Below, one piece after another: positions 1-7,205 of a stretch of DNA of 13,930 nt. This DNA is from Thermocrinis sp. (lineage in GTDB: Bacteria; Aquificota; Aquificia; Aquificales; Aquificaceae). The stretch's first letter is position 1. Each line of letters starts with the position of its first letter. The stretch covers positions 1 to 13,930 of the forward strand of contig WYEK01000140.1 in NCBI GenBank assembly GCA_009903855.1. The letters are read 5' to 3'. The position numbers and the translations under genes are program-made. The notes below the pieces were generated by a model. The model did not search any database. It was not told where the DNA came from and saw only the letters and a program-made list of their open reading frames with translations.

Positions 1-2
1 AA

Positions 3-197
3 GAGCTCGCCACTGGCAAGTACACCCACGATTTCCCCCTGGGGGTTGATAAACTGAGGGAGCTTGGCTTGAATGTATCCACCGAAGTGCCAGAAGAGGT
101 TTATCAACTGATGGAGCTTTACCCTCAGCCTATGGGTGCTCAGGTGCCTTCTGTGCAGTATATACCCGTGCCCTACAGAACAGAAAAGAAGTTATAA
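3..197 (+). CDS. C-terminal end of a probable SDH_sah/ClpP-class serine protease (partial)
   Basis: An open frame enters from the left edge and ends at TAA 195-197, giving 64 visible residues. The tail contains KYTHDFPLGV, then STEVPEEVYQLMELYPQP and finally PSVQYIPVPYR. From memory this resembles the C-terminus of the SDH_sah (serine dehydrogenase proteinase, ClpP/SppA-like) family, which often ends with a THDYPI motif, an EVYELMxLYPQP motif and a PSVxYIP tail. The catalytic part lies outside the window, so the family call rests on this tail alone. The stop is 9 nt upstream of the thrC start on the same strand, so the two may be co-transcribed. Confidence 0.55.
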   Translation, partial: ELATGKYTHDFPLGVDKLRELGLNVSTEVPEEVYQLMELYPQPMGAQVPSVQYIPVPYRTEKKL

Positions 198-198
198 T
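193..198 (+). promoter_or_regulatory. Possible -10 element just upstream of thrC
   Basis: A perfect TATAAT overlaps the stop of the upstream gene and ends 8 nt before the thrC ATG. I see no convincing -35 hexamer at 16-18 nt. If used, transcription would start at or within a base or two of the ATG, giving a leaderless thrC mRNA, and no Shine-Dalgarno sequence precedes this ATG. The box could also be chance in an AT-rich junction. Confidence 0.3.
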
Positions 199-206
199 TT
201 TATCCC

Positions 207-1436
207 ATGGCAAAGGTGAAGGGTTTAAAGTGTAGAGAGTGTGGAAAGGAGTATCCTGCTGAACCTATCCATGTGTGTGAGTTTTGCTTTGGACCCTTGG
301 AGGTGGTTTATGATTACGAGGAGATAAAGAAGAACATCTCCAGGGAGAAGATAGAAAGAGGACCAAAGAGCCTTTGGAGATACATAGACCTTTTGCCCGT
401 GGAGGAGCCAAAGGTAGGGCTTACCGCCGGATACACACCTTTGAAGAAGGCTGAAAATTTAGGTAAAGTCCTCGGTCTTAAAAACCTCTACATAAAGGAT
501 GACTCTGTAAACCATCCTACCCTTTCCTTCAAAGACAGGGTGGTCTCCGTTGCCCTTTCAAAGGCGGTGGAGTTCGGCTTTGACACCGCAGCGTGTGCCT
601 CTACGGGTAACCTTGCCAATTCAGTTGCAGCGCACTGTGCCCAAGCTGGACTGAACTGTTTTGTGTTCATACCCGCAAACCTTGAATCTCAAAAGATCTA
701 TGGTAGCTTGGTTTTTTCTCCCACGGTGGTGGCGGTGGAGGGCAACTACGACGATGTGAATAGGCTGTGTTCTGAGATCGCCAACGAGCTATACTGGGCT
801 TTTGTCAACATAAACATAAGACCATACTATGCGGAGGGTTCCAAGACCCTTGCCTTTGAGGTGGTAGAACAGCTGGGTTGGAGGGCGCCGGATGCGGTAG
901 TTGCTCCTGCTGCATCTGGCTCTTTAGTAACAAAAATATGGAAAGGACTAAAGGAGTTAAAACTCGTGGGTCTGATAGATGAAATGAACACCAGAGTGTA
1001 TGGTGCCCAGGCGGAAGGTTGTAGCCCTATTGCCCAAGCTTGGAAGGAAGGTAGGGACTACATAAAGCCCGTAAAACCCAACACCATAGCTAAGTCCATA
1101 GCCATAGGCAACCCAGCGGACGGCATCTATGCCCTTCAAGTTACCAAAGAAAGCAGGGGAGATTGGGAAACTGCCACAGACGAAGAGATCATAGAAGGCA
1201 TTAAATTGCTGGCGGAAACGGAGGGCATCTTCACCGAGACCGCAGGAGGAACTACCATTGCGGTCCTCAAAAAGTTGGCAGAAAGGAGTGCCTTCAAAGA
1301 GGATGAGGTGGTAGTGGCATACATCACAGGCAATGGCTACAAAACCTTGGAGGTCTTGGAAGGTCATCTAAAGGAAACAATAAGGATCAAGCCGACCCTT
1401 TCGGACTTCAAAGAGAAAATTTTGGTTAGGGTTTGA
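207..1436 (+). CDS. thrC: Threonine synthase
   Basis: This PLP-dependent cytosolic enzyme converts O-phospho-L-homoserine and water to L-threonine and phosphate, the last step of threonine synthesis. The 409-residue protein starts with a zinc-ribbon-like Cys4 (C9, C12, C24, C27), which occurs in the archaeal/Thermus-type ThrC subgroup. The fold type II core follows: the PLP Schiff-base lysine in LSFKDR (K109), a phosphate/asparagine loop STGNLANS (132-139), and a C-terminal ETAGGTT segment. Related enzymes (threonine dehydratase, cysteate synthase) share this fold, but the Zn-ribbon plus SFKDR and overall length fit ThrC best. The ATG at 207 has no visible Shine-Dalgarno; a TATAAT lies 8 nt upstream. 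Its stop overlaps the TTG start of the next gene (TTGA), implying translational coupling. Confidence 0.92.
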   Translation: MAKVKGLKCRECGKEYPAEPIHVCEFCFGPLEVVYDYEEIKKNISREKIERGPKSLWRYIDLLPVEEPKVGLTAGYTPLKKAENLGKVLGLKNLYIKDDSVNHPTLSFKDRVVSVALSKAVEFGFDTAACASTGNLANSVAAHCAQAGLNCFVFIPANLESQKIYGSLVFSPTVVAVEGNYDDVNRLCSEIANELYWAFVNINIRPYYAEGSKTLAFEVVEQLGWRAPDAVVAPAASGSLVTKIWKGLKELKLVGLIDEMNTRVYGAQAEGCSPIAQAWKEGRDYIKPVKPNTIAKSIAIGNPADGIYALQVTKESRGDWETATDEEIIEGIKLLAETEGIFTETAGGTTIAVLKKLAERSAFKEDEVVVAYITGNGYKTLEVLEGHLKETIRIKPTLSDFKEKILVRV

Positions 1437-1972
1437 GACTACTTGGACTTCTTTTGGTCTTGCTTTTTGTTTCTTGTACCCAAAGGGAGGTCATTCCTCC
1501 CCTCTCCCTTGAGACCTTAGACGGGAGTAAGGTATCCCTAAATCAGTTTAAGGGAAAGAAGATAGTTCTCTACGTGTGGAGTAGGACCTGTGCGGGACAC
1601 TCGGAGCAGTTAAAACTTCTCAATGAGCTCGCAGAAAAAAGAAAGGACCTTTACATCATATCTTATGCGGTAGCCATGGTACGGGAGGATGTGGTCAAGT
1701 CTTACAGAGATATAGGCATAAGCCCTAAATTTATTACCGTTCTTGACCCGGAGGTAAAGTTCAACGATTACTACCGGATCGTCTTTCTTCCCTCCACCTA
1801 TCTTTTTGACGAAAAGGGTAGGTTCATAAAGGTTTATCCAGGCTTGCCAGAAGATATTCTTTCTAGCCTCAATAGCTCCTCCTCTAACTCCCTTCTTTTA
1901 TCTTCTATAGCGTCTTCTGGGCCCACTCTGATCTCTTTGCCCACTAAAAGTTGGGCTTTTGTAAAGGGATAG
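1433..1972 (+). CDS. Thioredoxin-fold (TlpA/ResA-like) lipoprotein with a CxxH active site
   Basis: The product is 179 residues from a TTG start whose bases overlap the thrC stop (TTGA). A hydrophobic leader ends in FVSC, a possible lipobox with C15 as the lipidated residue, so it is probably membrane-anchored outside the cytoplasm. A TlpA/AhpC-TSA type fold follows: PLSLETLDG, a strand IVLYVW, the active-site segment WSRTCAGH (C53, H56), and cis-proline P120 in FLPST. The usual CxxC is CxxH here, so the resolving cysteine is missing and a normal disulfide reductase cycle is unlikely. The fold should end near residue 146. The last ~33 residues are Ser-rich and lie antisense to the convergent acyltransferase gene, so they look like read-through rather than a domain. 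The substrate is unknown. Confidence 0.72.
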   Translation: MRLLGLLLVLLFVSCTQREVIPPLSLETLDGSKVSLNQFKGKKIVLYVWSRTCAGHSEQLKLLNELAEKRKDLYIISYAVAMVREDVVKSYRDIGISPKFITVLDPEVKFNDYYRIVFLPSTYLFDEKGRFIKVYPGLPEDILSSLNSSSSNSLLLSSIASSGPTLISLPTKSWAFVKG

Positions 1973-2478
1973 GGAATAACGAATCTGTCCCAGGTGTTGA
2001 GGCGGAAGAACTTTTCAAACTTTACACATACAGGGAGTATCACCGCACCAGTCTTCTGGGCTAAGAAAATAACTCCATCCTTTGCCTTAAGTGGAGGACC
2101 CTTGGGACCATCTACCGTTATGGCTATGTTTTTGCCCTCTTTCAAAAGTTCCATGAGCTTTAAAAGGGCAGACCTTCCTCCCTTTTCCTCCCTTCCTTCC
2201 TCTGTAGAACCCCTGACGGTCTCAAAGCCAAACCTCTTTAGAAGGCCGTCCGCTATGTCTCCGTCCCTGAAACGGCTCACCAAGACCACTATACCCCTGT
2301 CTAAGCCAAAAAAAGCCAAGGCTAAGGCGTATCCGTGCCACAGGGCATATATTTTCCCTTTGTCTTTATCAAAGTCATACCTGTTCTGCCACCTTATTGT
2401 CCTTGCCCACAACCTGAGAAGTAAGGATATGAAGGGCAAAAGAAGTATAGCAAGCTCCCTTCTCAGTCTCCTTATCAT
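1834..2478 (-). CDS. DUF374-type lysophospholipid acyltransferase family protein
   Basis: The 214-residue protein has an N-terminal hydrophobic segment (about residues 9-27) and then the DUF374 branch of the LPLAT acyltransferase fold. Visible signatures are YALWHG (catalytic-His region), VSRFRDGDIA, FETVRGST and TVDGPKGP, in family order. Members are predicted to transfer acyl chains in lipid or lipid A-related synthesis at the inner membrane; the substrate cannot be told from sequence. The ATG overlaps the stop of the upstream M23 peptidase gene by 4 nt (ATGA), so the two are translationally coupled and envelope-related. It is the last gene of the long minus-strand cluster, and its 3' end overlaps the convergent thioredoxin-like gene by 139 bp. 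No terminator hairpin is evident between them. Confidence 0.82.
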   Translation of the reverse strand: MIRRLRRELAILLLPFISLLLRLWARTIRWQNRYDFDKDKGKIYALWHGYALALAFFGLDRGIVVLVSRFRDGDIADGLLKRFGFETVRGSTEEGREEKGGRSALLKLMELLKEGKNIAITVDGPKGPPLKAKDGVIFLAQKTGAVILPVCVKFEKFFRLNTWDRFVIPYPFTKAQLLVGKEIRVGPEDAIEDKRRELEEELLRLERISSGKPG

Positions 2479-3788
2479 TTTTCAAGGGCAATGTCTATGT
2501 TGGTTTTGAGCCACTTGGGATCAAGCCAGTAAATAGGGTCCACCTCTTGCCCATGCACCAAGATCCCAAAGTGAAGGTGGTCTCCCAAAGCAAGCCCCGT
2601 CCTGCCCGTCCTTCCTATAATGTCTCCCTTCTTTACATACTGTCCTTCCTTGACGGAACTCTCCGAAAGATGCCCATAAAGGCTAAAGAGCCCAAGCCCG
2701 TGGTCTATCAAAACCACGTTGCCATATATACCCAACGTGCCCACAAAGACAACCACTCCATCGTTGGAAGCGGGAACAGGTGCCCTTTCTACCGAGGCAA
2801 AATCGTAGCCCATATGCCTGCTTTGGCTAACCTGCTGTCCTTTGTAGTAGTAGAACCTTTCAACGCCATAGGTTGAAAGCACCTTACTTTTTGGTAGCCG
2901 TATAAAGGCACCCTTCCAGAGTTTTACAGGCTCGCTCTTTTGAGTTATCTCAGAGAGCCTATTTACATCCCTTTTTCTCCACTCTTCGTTTACCATCTTA
3001 AAGGCGGAGACAGGGTCTAACCCTTCGGCTTGTTCTCCCAAGAGAGGATAGATCACCGAGTTTATAAAGTCATCAGTTAGTTCTATCCTTTCCTTTTTAA
3101 AGTTTGCCCTTTTGATGGCTATCCTTAAAGTTTTCTGGACTGAGTTGCCCGCCTGGTCTTTGGCAGTTATGCGTAGGTCCATGCTCTTCGCATCTAGAGG
3201 AGCCGGGAAAAGGGCAACATAAACCTCAGGAGAAATTGAGGTCATTGAAGCTTTTTTGCCATCCCATTCCAAAAACAACTCTTTACCGTTGCTTTTCACC
3301 TTCAGAACGCCTACGGAACCTTCCCTTAGGCTTGCAGGATAGGAAAGAATTTCAAGGGAAGGCGGGGTTAGGTCTACCTTTGCGTCAATGGTGTATTCCC
3401 TTTCTCTAAGGAAGCCCGCGCTTACCCATAGTTTGACCTTGGCATCTCCCTCCTTTATTCCCAAAGCTTTTGCGTTTATGCTTATCTTCAAAGAGTCTGT
3501 CCCCTCTGGGAAATCCCCCTCAAAGACTTTGTAGTTCTTTCCTTCCTGCTCTACATAGAGTCTGGCGGATTTTATTTTGCCGTTCTTCACCTTCAGGTTA
3601 TACTCTCCCTCCGCTGGGATGAACTTTAAAGACTCCACACCCTCCAACTGGGGTCTTCCTCCAAGGGAAAGAAAGAGGGCGTAGAAGCTCAAAAGTAGCA
3701 GAGAGAGGATCGCAAGTCTTCTTATGAGTTTTAAGAAAAGGGGTCTTCTGCGACGCTTATAGGAGTAGGGTCTATACCTATACCTCAC
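2475..3788 (-). CDS. Membrane-anchored M23 (LytM-type) metallopeptidase
   Basis: This predicted zinc peptidase acts on periplasmic murein. I place the start at GTG 3788, preceded by AGGAGG (3800-3795) with a 6-nt spacer, giving 437 residues. A TTG start at 3818 is possible but would lie upstream of that Shine-Dalgarno. A very basic cytoplasmic stretch (RYRYRP, KRRRRP) precedes one membrane segment at about 25-42. A beta-rich Ig-like linker of roughly 250 residues follows, then a C-terminal LytM domain with the zinc-site pattern H325/D329 (RHMGYDF), H373 (YGHL) and H404/H406 (DHLHFG). These residues are intact, suggesting an active endopeptidase rather than a degenerate EnvC/NlpD-type activator. 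The start overlaps the carB end by 11 nt and the stop overlaps the DUF374 gene by 4 nt. Confidence 0.87.
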   Translation of the reverse strand: MRYRYRPYSYKRRRRPLFLKLIRRLAILSLLLLSFYALFLSLGGRPQLEGVESLKFIPAEGEYNLKVKNGKIKSARLYVEQEGKNYKVFEGDFPEGTDSLKISINAKALGIKEGDAKVKLWVSAGFLREREYTIDAKVDLTPPSLEILSYPASLREGSVGVLKVKSNGKELFLEWDGKKASMTSISPEVYVALFPAPLDAKSMDLRITAKDQAGNSVQKTLRIAIKRANFKKERIELTDDFINSVIYPLLGEQAEGLDPVSAFKMVNEEWRKRDVNRLSEITQKSEPVKLWKGAFIRLPKSKVLSTYGVERFYYYKGQQVSQSRHMGYDFASVERAPVPASNDGVVVFVGTLGIYGNVVLIDHGLGLFSLYGHLSESSVKEGQYVKKGDIIGRTGRTGLALGDHLHFGILVHGQEVDPIYWLDPKWLKTNIDIALEK

Positions 3789-5379
3789 CAAAAACCTCCT
3801 GCAGGGAATAGACCTCAAGGCTTTTGTTGTGTTCTAAATAGCACCTTATTGCCTCTAACATGGCGTAGCCCCCTCTTACGGTGGTAGTGTAGGGAATGCC
3901 CTGCTGGACTGTCGCCCTGCGGATGTGGTAGGCATCAGACCTTGCCCTTCTGCCGGTGGGTGTGTTTATAACTGCCTGCACCTCTCCGTTTTTGATCATA
4001 TCCACTATGTTTGGTCTTCCCTCGGAGACCTTTAAAACCTGCTTAACATTCAACCCCCTTTCCTTTAAAAATCTGTAAGTTCCTGCGGTTGCCAATACTT
4101 CAAAACCAAGGTCCAAAAATCCCTTTGCCAGCCCAAACACTTTGGGCTTGTCTCTGTCTGCCACGCTTATGAAAACTCTGCCCTCTGTGGGCAATCCACT
4201 ACCAGCTGCCAGCTGGGCTTTGTAATAGGCAAGACCAAACTTTCTGTCTATGCCCATCACCTCCCCTGTACTCCTCATCTCCGGACCCAAAAGGGGGTCC
4301 ACCTCAGGAAACCTGTTCCATGGAAAAACCACTTCCTTAACGGTGTAGTAATTCCAATCCTTTGGCAGGAAATCACTGCAATAATGGACATTGCCTTTTT
4401 CAAGCCTTTCAAACACCTCTGGCACAAGTTCCCTTAGTTTTCTTCCCACGCACACCTTGGCGGCGAGCTTTGCCAAAGAATACCCTATGCTTTTGCTAAC
4501 AAAGGGCACAGTCCGAGAAGCCCTCGGATTAACCTCCAAAACATACACCTCTCCATCCTTTACCGCAAACTGAAGGTTGATGAGACCTTTTACCTTTAGG
4601 GCTTTGGCTATTAGTCTGGTTTGCCTCTTTATCTCCTCCACCGTATCCTTTCCGAGGGTGTAGGGGGGAATAGACGCGGCGCTGTCTCCTGAATGGACAC
4701 CAGCTTCCTCTATGTGCTCCATAACCGCACCTATCAAAAAGTCTTCACCATCGCCGATGGCATCCACATCCACTTCCACGCTGTCGGAGAGATACCTGTC
4801 CAAAAGGATGGGTCTTTGGTAGCTAACCTCCACCGCCTCTTGCAAATACTCAACTAGCTCCCCTTCTTCATAGACGATCCTCATAGCCCTGCCTCCGAGC
4901 ACATAGGAAGGTCGCACAAGCAGTGGGTAGCCCAGCTCCTTTGCACGCGTCAGGGCTTCTTCTTTAGTTCTTGCAGTCAGGCTCTCTGGTTGTTTTAATC
5001 CAAGTTGGTTTATAAGGTCCCTGAACCTTTCCCTGTCCTCTGCTATGTCTATGCTCTCTGGGTCTGTGCCCAAGATGGGAACTTTTAAGTTCCTCAAAGG
5101 TATGGAAAGCTTTAAGGGTGTTTGCCCTCCAAACTGGATCAGAAGTCCGTCGGGTTTTTCCCTCCTTATTATCTCAAGAACGTTTTCCAGGACGATGGGC
5201 TCAAAATACAGCCTGTCTGCGGTATCGTAGTCGGTGGAGACGGTCTCCGGGTTGCAATTTACCATAACCGTTTGAACACCCTCTTCCTTTAGGGCAAAGA
5301 TGGCTTGGACGCAGGCATAGTCAAACTCTATACCTTGACCTATTCGGTTTGGACCACTGCCAAGAATGATAACTTTCAT
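3778..5379 (-). CDS. carB: Carbamoyl-phosphate synthase large subunit, C-terminal half only
   Basis: The 533-residue protein matches only the second half of the usual ~1070-residue CarB. It begins with KVIILGSGPNRIGQGIEFDY, the pre-ATP-grasp start of the carbamate-phosphorylating half. The ATP-grasp domain follows (LLVRPSYVLGG; EVNPRASRTVPF), then from about residue 400 the MGS-like allosteric domain (GRVFISVADRDK to the end). It would phosphorylate carbamate to carbamoyl phosphate for pyrimidine and arginine synthesis, but needs a separate N-terminal half to make carboxyphosphate and bind the CarA glutaminase. That half is not in the window. A two-gene carB is known from Aquifex aeolicus and Methanocaldococcus. 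The ATG overlaps the upstream HAD stop (TAATG), so this is a genuine gene start rather than a truncation or frameshift. Confidence 0.93.
   Translation of the reverse strand: MKVIILGSGPNRIGQGIEFDYACVQAIFALKEEGVQTVMVNCNPETVSTDYDTADRLYFEPIVLENVLEIIRREKPDGLLIQFGGQTPLKLSIPLRNLKVPILGTDPESIDIAEDRERFRDLINQLGLKQPESLTARTKEEALTRAKELGYPLLVRPSYVLGGRAMRIVYEEGELVEYLQEAVEVSYQRPILLDRYLSDSVEVDVDAIGDGEDFLIGAVMEHIEEAGVHSGDSAASIPPYTLGKDTVEEIKRQTRLIAKALKVKGLINLQFAVKDGEVYVLEVNPRASRTVPFVSKSIGYSLAKLAAKVCVGRKLRELVPEVFERLEKGNVHYCSDFLPKDWNYYTVKEVVFPWNRFPEVDPLLGPEMRSTGEVMGIDRKFGLAYYKAQLAAGSGLPTEGRVFISVADRDKPKVFGLAKGFLDLGFEVLATAGTYRFLKERGLNVKQVLKVSEGRPNIVDMIKNGEVQAVINTPTGRRARSDAYHIRRATVQQGIPYTTTVRGGYAMLEAIRCYLEHNKSLEVYSLQEVFGEV
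3795..3800 (-). promoter_or_regulatory. Strong ribosome binding site deciding the M23 peptidase start
   Basis: AGGAGG lies inside the end of carB (codons for Gln-Glu-Val) and is followed after 6 nt by GTG at 3788. It is the only near-perfect, well-spaced Shine-Dalgarno I noticed in the window. It argues for the GTG start over the upstream TTG at 3818 and the TTG at 3791, which is only 3 nt from the motif. Confidence 0.7.
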
Positions 5380-6176
5380 TAAAAGGAAGATTTTAAACCA
5401 AAATGTTCCATTAACTCCTCAAGGCTATCAAAGGTAAGGTCTGGCTCAAAGTTCGCCCTTTTTAACTCATCCCTTGTATATTTGCCCGTGGTCATAAAGA
5501 TGGTCTTTATACCCAACGCCTTGGCACCCAAGAGGTCTGTGTATATGTCGTCGCTTATAAGATAAACCTCCTCTCCCTCAAGCCCATACAGGGCATAGTC
5601 TATAAACTCCTTTGAAGGTTTTCCAAGGTTTGGAAGTTCATCCGGGTAGTTGGTGGCGTGCTTTAGCATTAATGCCACACTGCCCGCACCGGGGAAGTAA
5701 AGCCCATCGTCATCCTTTACGATCCTGCTCAGGTTCACTGGAATGATCTTGGCGGATGCCAAAAAGACCGCAGAGACAGCAAGCTTTAGCTTATGAAAGT
5801 CGAGGCTCCTGTCCTGGGCTACCACGACTCCTTGAACCTGATGGTCTTCAACCACCTCAATACCCTCTTCCATAAGATACCTCCTCACTGGTTCCATACC
5901 TATGAGTAAAACCCTTTTGATGTTCATGGACCTCAGATACTTTGGCAGAACCTTAAGGGGGCTCACAAAGCGCTCCTCTTCCAACTCTAAACCCTTTTCC
6001 CTTAAAATCTTCACGATTTCAGAGGGTGGCCTTGTGGAGTTGTTGGATACTACCCTAAAGGGGATACCTTTGGACCTTAATACTTCAAGGAACGCCTTTG
6101 CCCCCTTTATAGGGTTAAGCTTTTTGTCCCCTACCAGAACGCCATCAAGGTCTATCAAAAAAATCTTCCCCTTCAT
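5379..6176 (-). CDS. HAD-superfamily hydrolase, NagD/class IIA type
   Basis: A soluble phosphatase-like protein of 265 residues. HAD motifs appear in order: motif I DLDGV with nucleophile D9 and D11, motif II VSNNST, motif III around GKPSKEF, and motif IV ISDDIYTDLLGA. A C2a-type cap sits between motifs II and III, placing it with the NagD/AraL/phosphoglycolate phosphatase-like IIA group. The substrate is not predictable; NagD relatives hydrolyse nucleotide or sugar phosphates. Its start overlaps the minE stop (ATGA) and its stop overlaps the carB start (TAATG), so it is embedded in the min-carB operon and probably translated by coupling. Confidence 0.85.
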   Translation of the reverse strand: MKGKIFLIDLDGVLVGDKKLNPIKGAKAFLEVLRSKGIPFRVVSNNSTRPPSEIVKILREKGLELEEERFVSPLKVLPKYLRSMNIKRVLLIGMEPVRRYLMEEGIEVVEDHQVQGVVVAQDRSLDFHKLKLAVSAVFLASAKIIPVNLSRIVKDDDGLYFPGAGSVALMLKHATNYPDELPNLGKPSKEFIDYALYGLEGEEVYLISDDIYTDLLGAKALGIKTIFMTTGKYTRDELKRANFEPDLTFDSLEELMEHFGLKSSF

Positions 6177-6421
6177 TGCTTGAAGGGTATGCCGATCCAG
6201 ACCTCTTCAAAGTCATCATTTCCCTCTTTTATATCTACTTCAATTCTACTAACATCAAATTGGGGGTATTTAGAGAAAATATAAACCAATTCCTCTTTCA
6301 GCCTTTCTATAAAATTGGGCGGTAGTCCTTTCCTTTCGTAGGCAAGCACAAGGGTAAGCCTCCTCTTTGCCTCGTCTTTGCTTTTACTGCTTCCAAATGA
6401 AAGGTTCAAGATCATTGTCAT
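6173..6421 (-). CDS. minE: Cell division topological specificity factor MinE
   Basis: The 82-residue protein has the standard MinE length and order. A short N-terminal amphipathic stretch (ILNLSF) is followed by the MinD-contact helix EAKRRLTLVLAYER (about 17-30). After GLPPNF comes the C-terminal dimerisation domain, with SRIEVDIKEG and a terminal IGIPF strand. MinE stimulates MinD ATPase and drives MinCD off the membrane, so that Z-ring inhibition is kept to the poles. The start at 6421 overlaps the minD stop by 4 nt (ATGA); a second ATG two codons later is an alternative. The min order C-D-E is canonical. Confidence 0.9.
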   Translation of the reverse strand: MTMILNLSFGSSKSKDEAKRRLTLVLAYERKGLPPNFIERLKEELVYIFSKYPQFDVSRIEVDIKEGNDDFEEVWIGIPFKQ

Positions 6422-7203
6422 CTCCCGAACAGCCTTTCAAAAAGTCCCTTCTTCTGCCCATGATATACCATGGGAACCTCTTCTCCCGCTATTCTCCTTG
6501 CTATATCCATGAGTGCCCTTGACGCAGGATAGTCTTCCAAAACAATGGGTTCTCCTCTGTTGGTAAAATCCACAAGCTTTGGTTCTTCGGGCACAACACC
6601 TAAGAGGGGTGCCCTTAGAATTTCTACTATGTCCTCCACAGAAAGCATTTCACCCTTTTCCACCGCATCCCATCTTATTCGGTTTATTATAAGCTTGTAG
6701 TCGGTCTTTTCCATGTTTTCCAACAGTCCTATTACCCTATCCGCATCCCTTACAGAGGATACTTCAGGATTTACCACTACTAAGGCAGTGTCTGCGGGAG
6801 AAGATGCGATCTGAAAGCCCCTCTCTATTCCAGCGGGAGAGTCTATGAATGCGTAATCATACTGCCCTGAACTTTTTATATCCTCAAAAAGCTTTAGCCA
6901 TTTTTCTAGGTCTACAGCATCCTTGTTTTTGGTTTGATTGGCGGGCAAAAGCCACAGGCTAAAGCCCCTTTTGTCCTTCACCAAAGCCTTTTGCAAATCC
7001 ACCCTTCCCTCAAGAATGTCCAGCACATCATAGACAATTCTGTTTTCCAGACCCAGGATCATGTCCAGGTTTCTCAACCCTATGTCTGCATCAACGCATA
7101 AGACCTTCTTTCCCATTTTGGCAAGGGCTACCGAGATGTTTGCGACCATGGTTGTCTTTCCTACACCGCCTTTGCCCGATGTAACCACAAAAACCTTTGT
7201 CAT
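6418..7203 (-). CDS. minD: Septum site-determining ATPase MinD
   Basis: This ParA/MinD-family membrane ATPase recruits MinC and is cycled by MinE. The 261-residue product has the deviant Walker A GKGGVGKT (signature K11, P-loop K16), the VDADIGLRNLD switch I region, and switch II FIDSPAGIERGF. It ends with a short amphipathic membrane-targeting helix, KKGLFERLFGR. The start is 2 nt after the minC stop, with a purine-rich AAAGGG about 7 nt before the ATG. The stop overlaps minE. Every hallmark needed for activity is present. Confidence 0.95.
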   Translation of the reverse strand: MTKVFVVTSGKGGVGKTTMVANISVALAKMGKKVLCVDADIGLRNLDMILGLENRIVYDVLDILEGRVDLQKALVKDKRGFSLWLLPANQTKNKDAVDLEKWLKLFEDIKSSGQYDYAFIDSPAGIERGFQIASSPADTALVVVNPEVSSVRDADRVIGLLENMEKTDYKLIINRIRWDAVEKGEMLSVEDIVEILRAPLLGVVPEEPKLVDFTNRGEPIVLEDYPASRALMDIARRIAGEEVPMVYHGQKKGLFERLFGR

Positions 7204-7205
7204 CT

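Noticed and set aside
957..1367. 136-codon minus-strand ORF within thrC
   Set aside because: An antisense shadow of a well-conserved threonine synthase; no start signal or recognisable domain.
1994..2509. 171-codon + strand ORF opposite the DUF374 gene
   Set aside because: An antisense shadow; the minus-strand frame carries the conserved acyltransferase motifs.
3789..3818. TTG start for the M23 peptidase at 3818
   Set aside because: It lies upstream of the AGGAGG that is ideally spaced for GTG 3788, and it would lengthen the overlap with carB to 41 nt.
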